5,607 nt of DNA from Halobacteriales archaeon SW_9_67_24 (lineage in GTDB: Archaea; Halobacteriota; Halobacteria; Halobacteriales; Halococcaceae): the NCBI GenBank assembly GCA_003022685.1, contig PXSV01000018.1, forward strand, positions 1 to 5,607, given 5' to 3'. This document shows positions 4,847 to 5,607 of the stretch, piece by piece. Numbering within the stretch: the stretch's first letter is position 1; every line of letters begins with the position of its first letter. Made by a program: the position numbers and the translations under genes. A model generated the notes under the pieces. It was not told the DNA's origin. It saw only the letters and a program-made list of their open reading frames with translations, and made no database searches.

Positions 4847-5221
4847 TCAGACGATCTTTCGCTGTTCGTCCATCTCGAGGTACTCGATCTCGTCGTCGGG
4901 CGCGAGGTCGGCGTCGCCGCTCGTGATGGTGAACGTCTCGTAGGTGTCGAGCGCCATCACCTGGGCGACGTCCTCGCTCTCGACGCTCACGACCTGGCCC
5001 TGTTTGCGCTGGATGATCGGTACCCAGACCTTCGCATCAACGGGTTGGGTGAAGTTGCGCTTGTTCCCGTCGAAGACGCCCGTTCCCTCGACGCGGGCCT
5101 TCGCGCTGCCGTGCTTGCCCGGCTTCGCCGTGCTGTACGCCGTGATCTTGCACGGCGCGTCGTCGATCATGACGTAGCTCCCTTCGCCGAGGTCGCGTAC
5201 CTGCGTCTGCTCTCTGGCCAT
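4847..5221 (-). CDS. eif5a: Translation factor eIF5A (aIF5A)
   Basis: This 124-residue protein is archaeal IF5A, the EF-P homologue that binds the ribosome and helps peptide-bond formation at difficult sequences. The N-terminal SH3-like (KOW-type) domain covers roughly residues 1-70 and the OB-fold domain about 71-124. The modification loop STAKPGKHGSAKA (30-42) presents K36, the lysine expected to become deoxyhypusine or hypusine; it corresponds to K50 in the eukaryotic STSKTGKHG loop. The length is normal for archaea, which lack the longer eukaryotic C-terminus. The ATG at 5219-5221 gives the standard N-terminus MAREQTQVRDLG, with a good TATA box 26 bases upstream. An in-frame upstream ATG at 5284 would add 21 residues running through that promoter and is rejected. 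Agmatinase follows after 5 bases, forming an operon of target protein and modifying enzyme. The upstream aminotransferase is separated by 139 bases containing a strong hairpin and this promoter. Confidence 0.97.
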   Translation of the reverse strand: MAREQTQVRDLGEGSYVMIDDAPCKITAYSTAKPGKHGSAKARVEGTGVFDGNKRNFTQPVDAKVWVPIIQRKQGQVVSVESEDVAQVMALDTYETFTITSGDADLAPDDEIEYLEMDEQRKIV

Positions 5222-5244
5222 GCTCGTGATTGCTAACCCGGCAG

Positions 5245-5250
5245 TATAAA
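5245..5250 (-). promoter_or_regulatory. TATA box of the eIF5A-agmatinase operon
   Basis: On the minus strand TTTATA is centred about 26 bases upstream of the eIF5A ATG, preceded by AAACCG, a purine-rich stretch in the position of the BRE. This is the best promoter in the window. Transcription should begin at or within a few bases of the ATG, so eIF5A is probably translated from a leaderless message, and agmatinase from the same transcript. Confidence 0.7.
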
Positions 5251-5302
5251 CGGTTTGGAAGCAACCCTCCCGCCCTCGCCTCACAGGGATTGTCCTGAGT
5301 CG

Positions 5303-5342
5303 TCTCGGTACGCCGCCGACACGGGGTCGGCGGCTACCGGGA
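5303..5342. repeat. Long bulged inverted repeat between aminotransferase and eIF5A
   Basis: GCCGCCGAC (5312-5320) and GTCGGCGGC (5326-5334) form a perfect 9-bp stem with a 5-base loop. A single unpaired C (5311) separates this from a further 5-bp stem, CGGTA (5306-5310) with TACCG (5335-5339). On the plus strand a U-G wobble and two more pairs extend it to 5303 and 5342. It lies 19 bases past the aminotransferase stop and over 50 bases upstream of the eIF5A TATA box. No T run follows it on either strand, so it is not a typical archaeal terminator. It may stabilise or process the aminotransferase 3' end, or bind a regulator. Confidence 0.6.
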
Positions 5343-5360
5343 AACAGTCACAACAATCTA

Positions 5361-5607
5361 TCACTCGGTCGCGCGCGCTTCGATCACCCGGCCGACCCGT
5401 TCGAGGCCGTCGTCGAGTTCGTCGGCCGGGAGCCCGAACCCGATCCGAAAGCGGTCGTCGAACCCGAAGACGTCGCCCGGCGCGAGCACCACGCTCTCCT
5501 CCTCGACTACCGTCCGACAGAACTCGCGGGCGTCCGCGAACCCCTTCGGGATCGTCGGGAACCCGTTGACGCCGACGGGATCGTGCCAGTCGAGGCCGTG
5601 TTCGGCG
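5361..5607 (-). CDS. Class I/II PLP-dependent aminotransferase, C-terminal part (cut by window edge)
   Basis: Only the last 81 residues are in the window, ending at a TGA (5361-5363) followed directly by a second stop, TAG. The segment LAPGDVFGF (41-49 of the visible part) followed by DRFRIGFG (51-58) is the C-terminal signature of fold-type I, class I/II aminotransferases. R54 of FRIGFG is the arginine expected to bind the substrate alpha-carboxylate. The preceding EFCRTVVEEESVV (28-40) is the usual helix and strand before it. The pyridoxal-lysine and most of the active site are outside the window, so the amino-acid substrate cannot be named. The gene is on the same strand as eIF5A but is separated by a hairpin and the eIF5A promoter, so co-transcription is unlikely. 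Confidence 0.88.
   Translation of the reverse strand, partial: AEHGLDWHDPVGVNGFPTIPKGFADAREFCRTVVEEESVVLAPGDVFGFDDRFRIGFGLPADELDDGLERVGRVIEARATE

Noticed and set aside
4020..4943. Plus-strand open frame of 307 codons opposite agmatinase and eIF5A
   Set aside because: It is antisense to two well-supported genes with intact catalytic motifs; its length is explained by high GC and the scarcity of stops.
5222..5284. Longer N-terminus for eIF5A
   Set aside because: The 21 extra residues would translate the TATA box, and the family starts at MAREQ-like sequence.
1..5607. tRNA, rRNA, CRISPR array, insertion sequence or attachment site
   Set aside because: No cloverleaf, rRNA segment, regularly spaced direct repeat, transposase motif or duplicated terminal sequence was seen on either strand.

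Overview
The window looks chromosomal and haloarchaeal. It is GC-rich with mostly G or C in the third codon position, and the predicted proteins are strongly acidic, except for one small gene. Several genes have a TATA-like box about 25-27 bases upstream of the start codon, as expected for archaeal leaderless transcripts. It also carries eIF5A and deoxyhypusine synthase, which are archaeal/eukaryotic translation genes. I cannot name the genus.

Left part (1-1833): the 5' portion of a cupin gene (minus, cut by the window edge); an NmrA/SDR-type NAD(P)-binding protein (minus, 387-1232) with a possible hairpin-plus-T terminator after it; a 184-base divergent intergenic region; and a single-domain rhodanese (plus, 1417-1833).

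Central and right part (1864-5221): deoxyhypusine synthase (minus, 1864-2940) and a Nif3-like metal protein (minus, 3009-3788). A 42-codon gene for a very basic protein follows on the plus strand (3873-4001). An agmatinase-family ureohydrolase (minus, 4026-4841) then lies 5 bases downstream of eIF5A (minus, 4847-5221), apparently as one operon. The right edge holds the C-terminal 81 residues of a class I/II aminotransferase (minus, 5361 to the edge).

The biological core is the eIF5A modification set. Haloarchaea generally lack spermidine. A pathway has been proposed for Haloferax in which deoxyhypusine synthase attaches an agmatine-derived group to the eIF5A lysine and an agmatinase-like enzyme then removes urea, leaving deoxyhypusine. 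The target protein (predicted modified lysine K36), the synthase and the ureohydrolase all lie within 3.4 kb here, which fits that model.

The least explained elements are the 42-residue basic protein with an unusually complete Shine-Dalgarno sequence, a long bulged hairpin upstream of eIF5A, a His/Arg-rich insertion in the deoxyhypusine synthase, and non-eukaryotic residues at several of its polyamine-binding positions. I found no tRNA, rRNA, CRISPR array, insertion sequence or clear sign of recent horizontal transfer.
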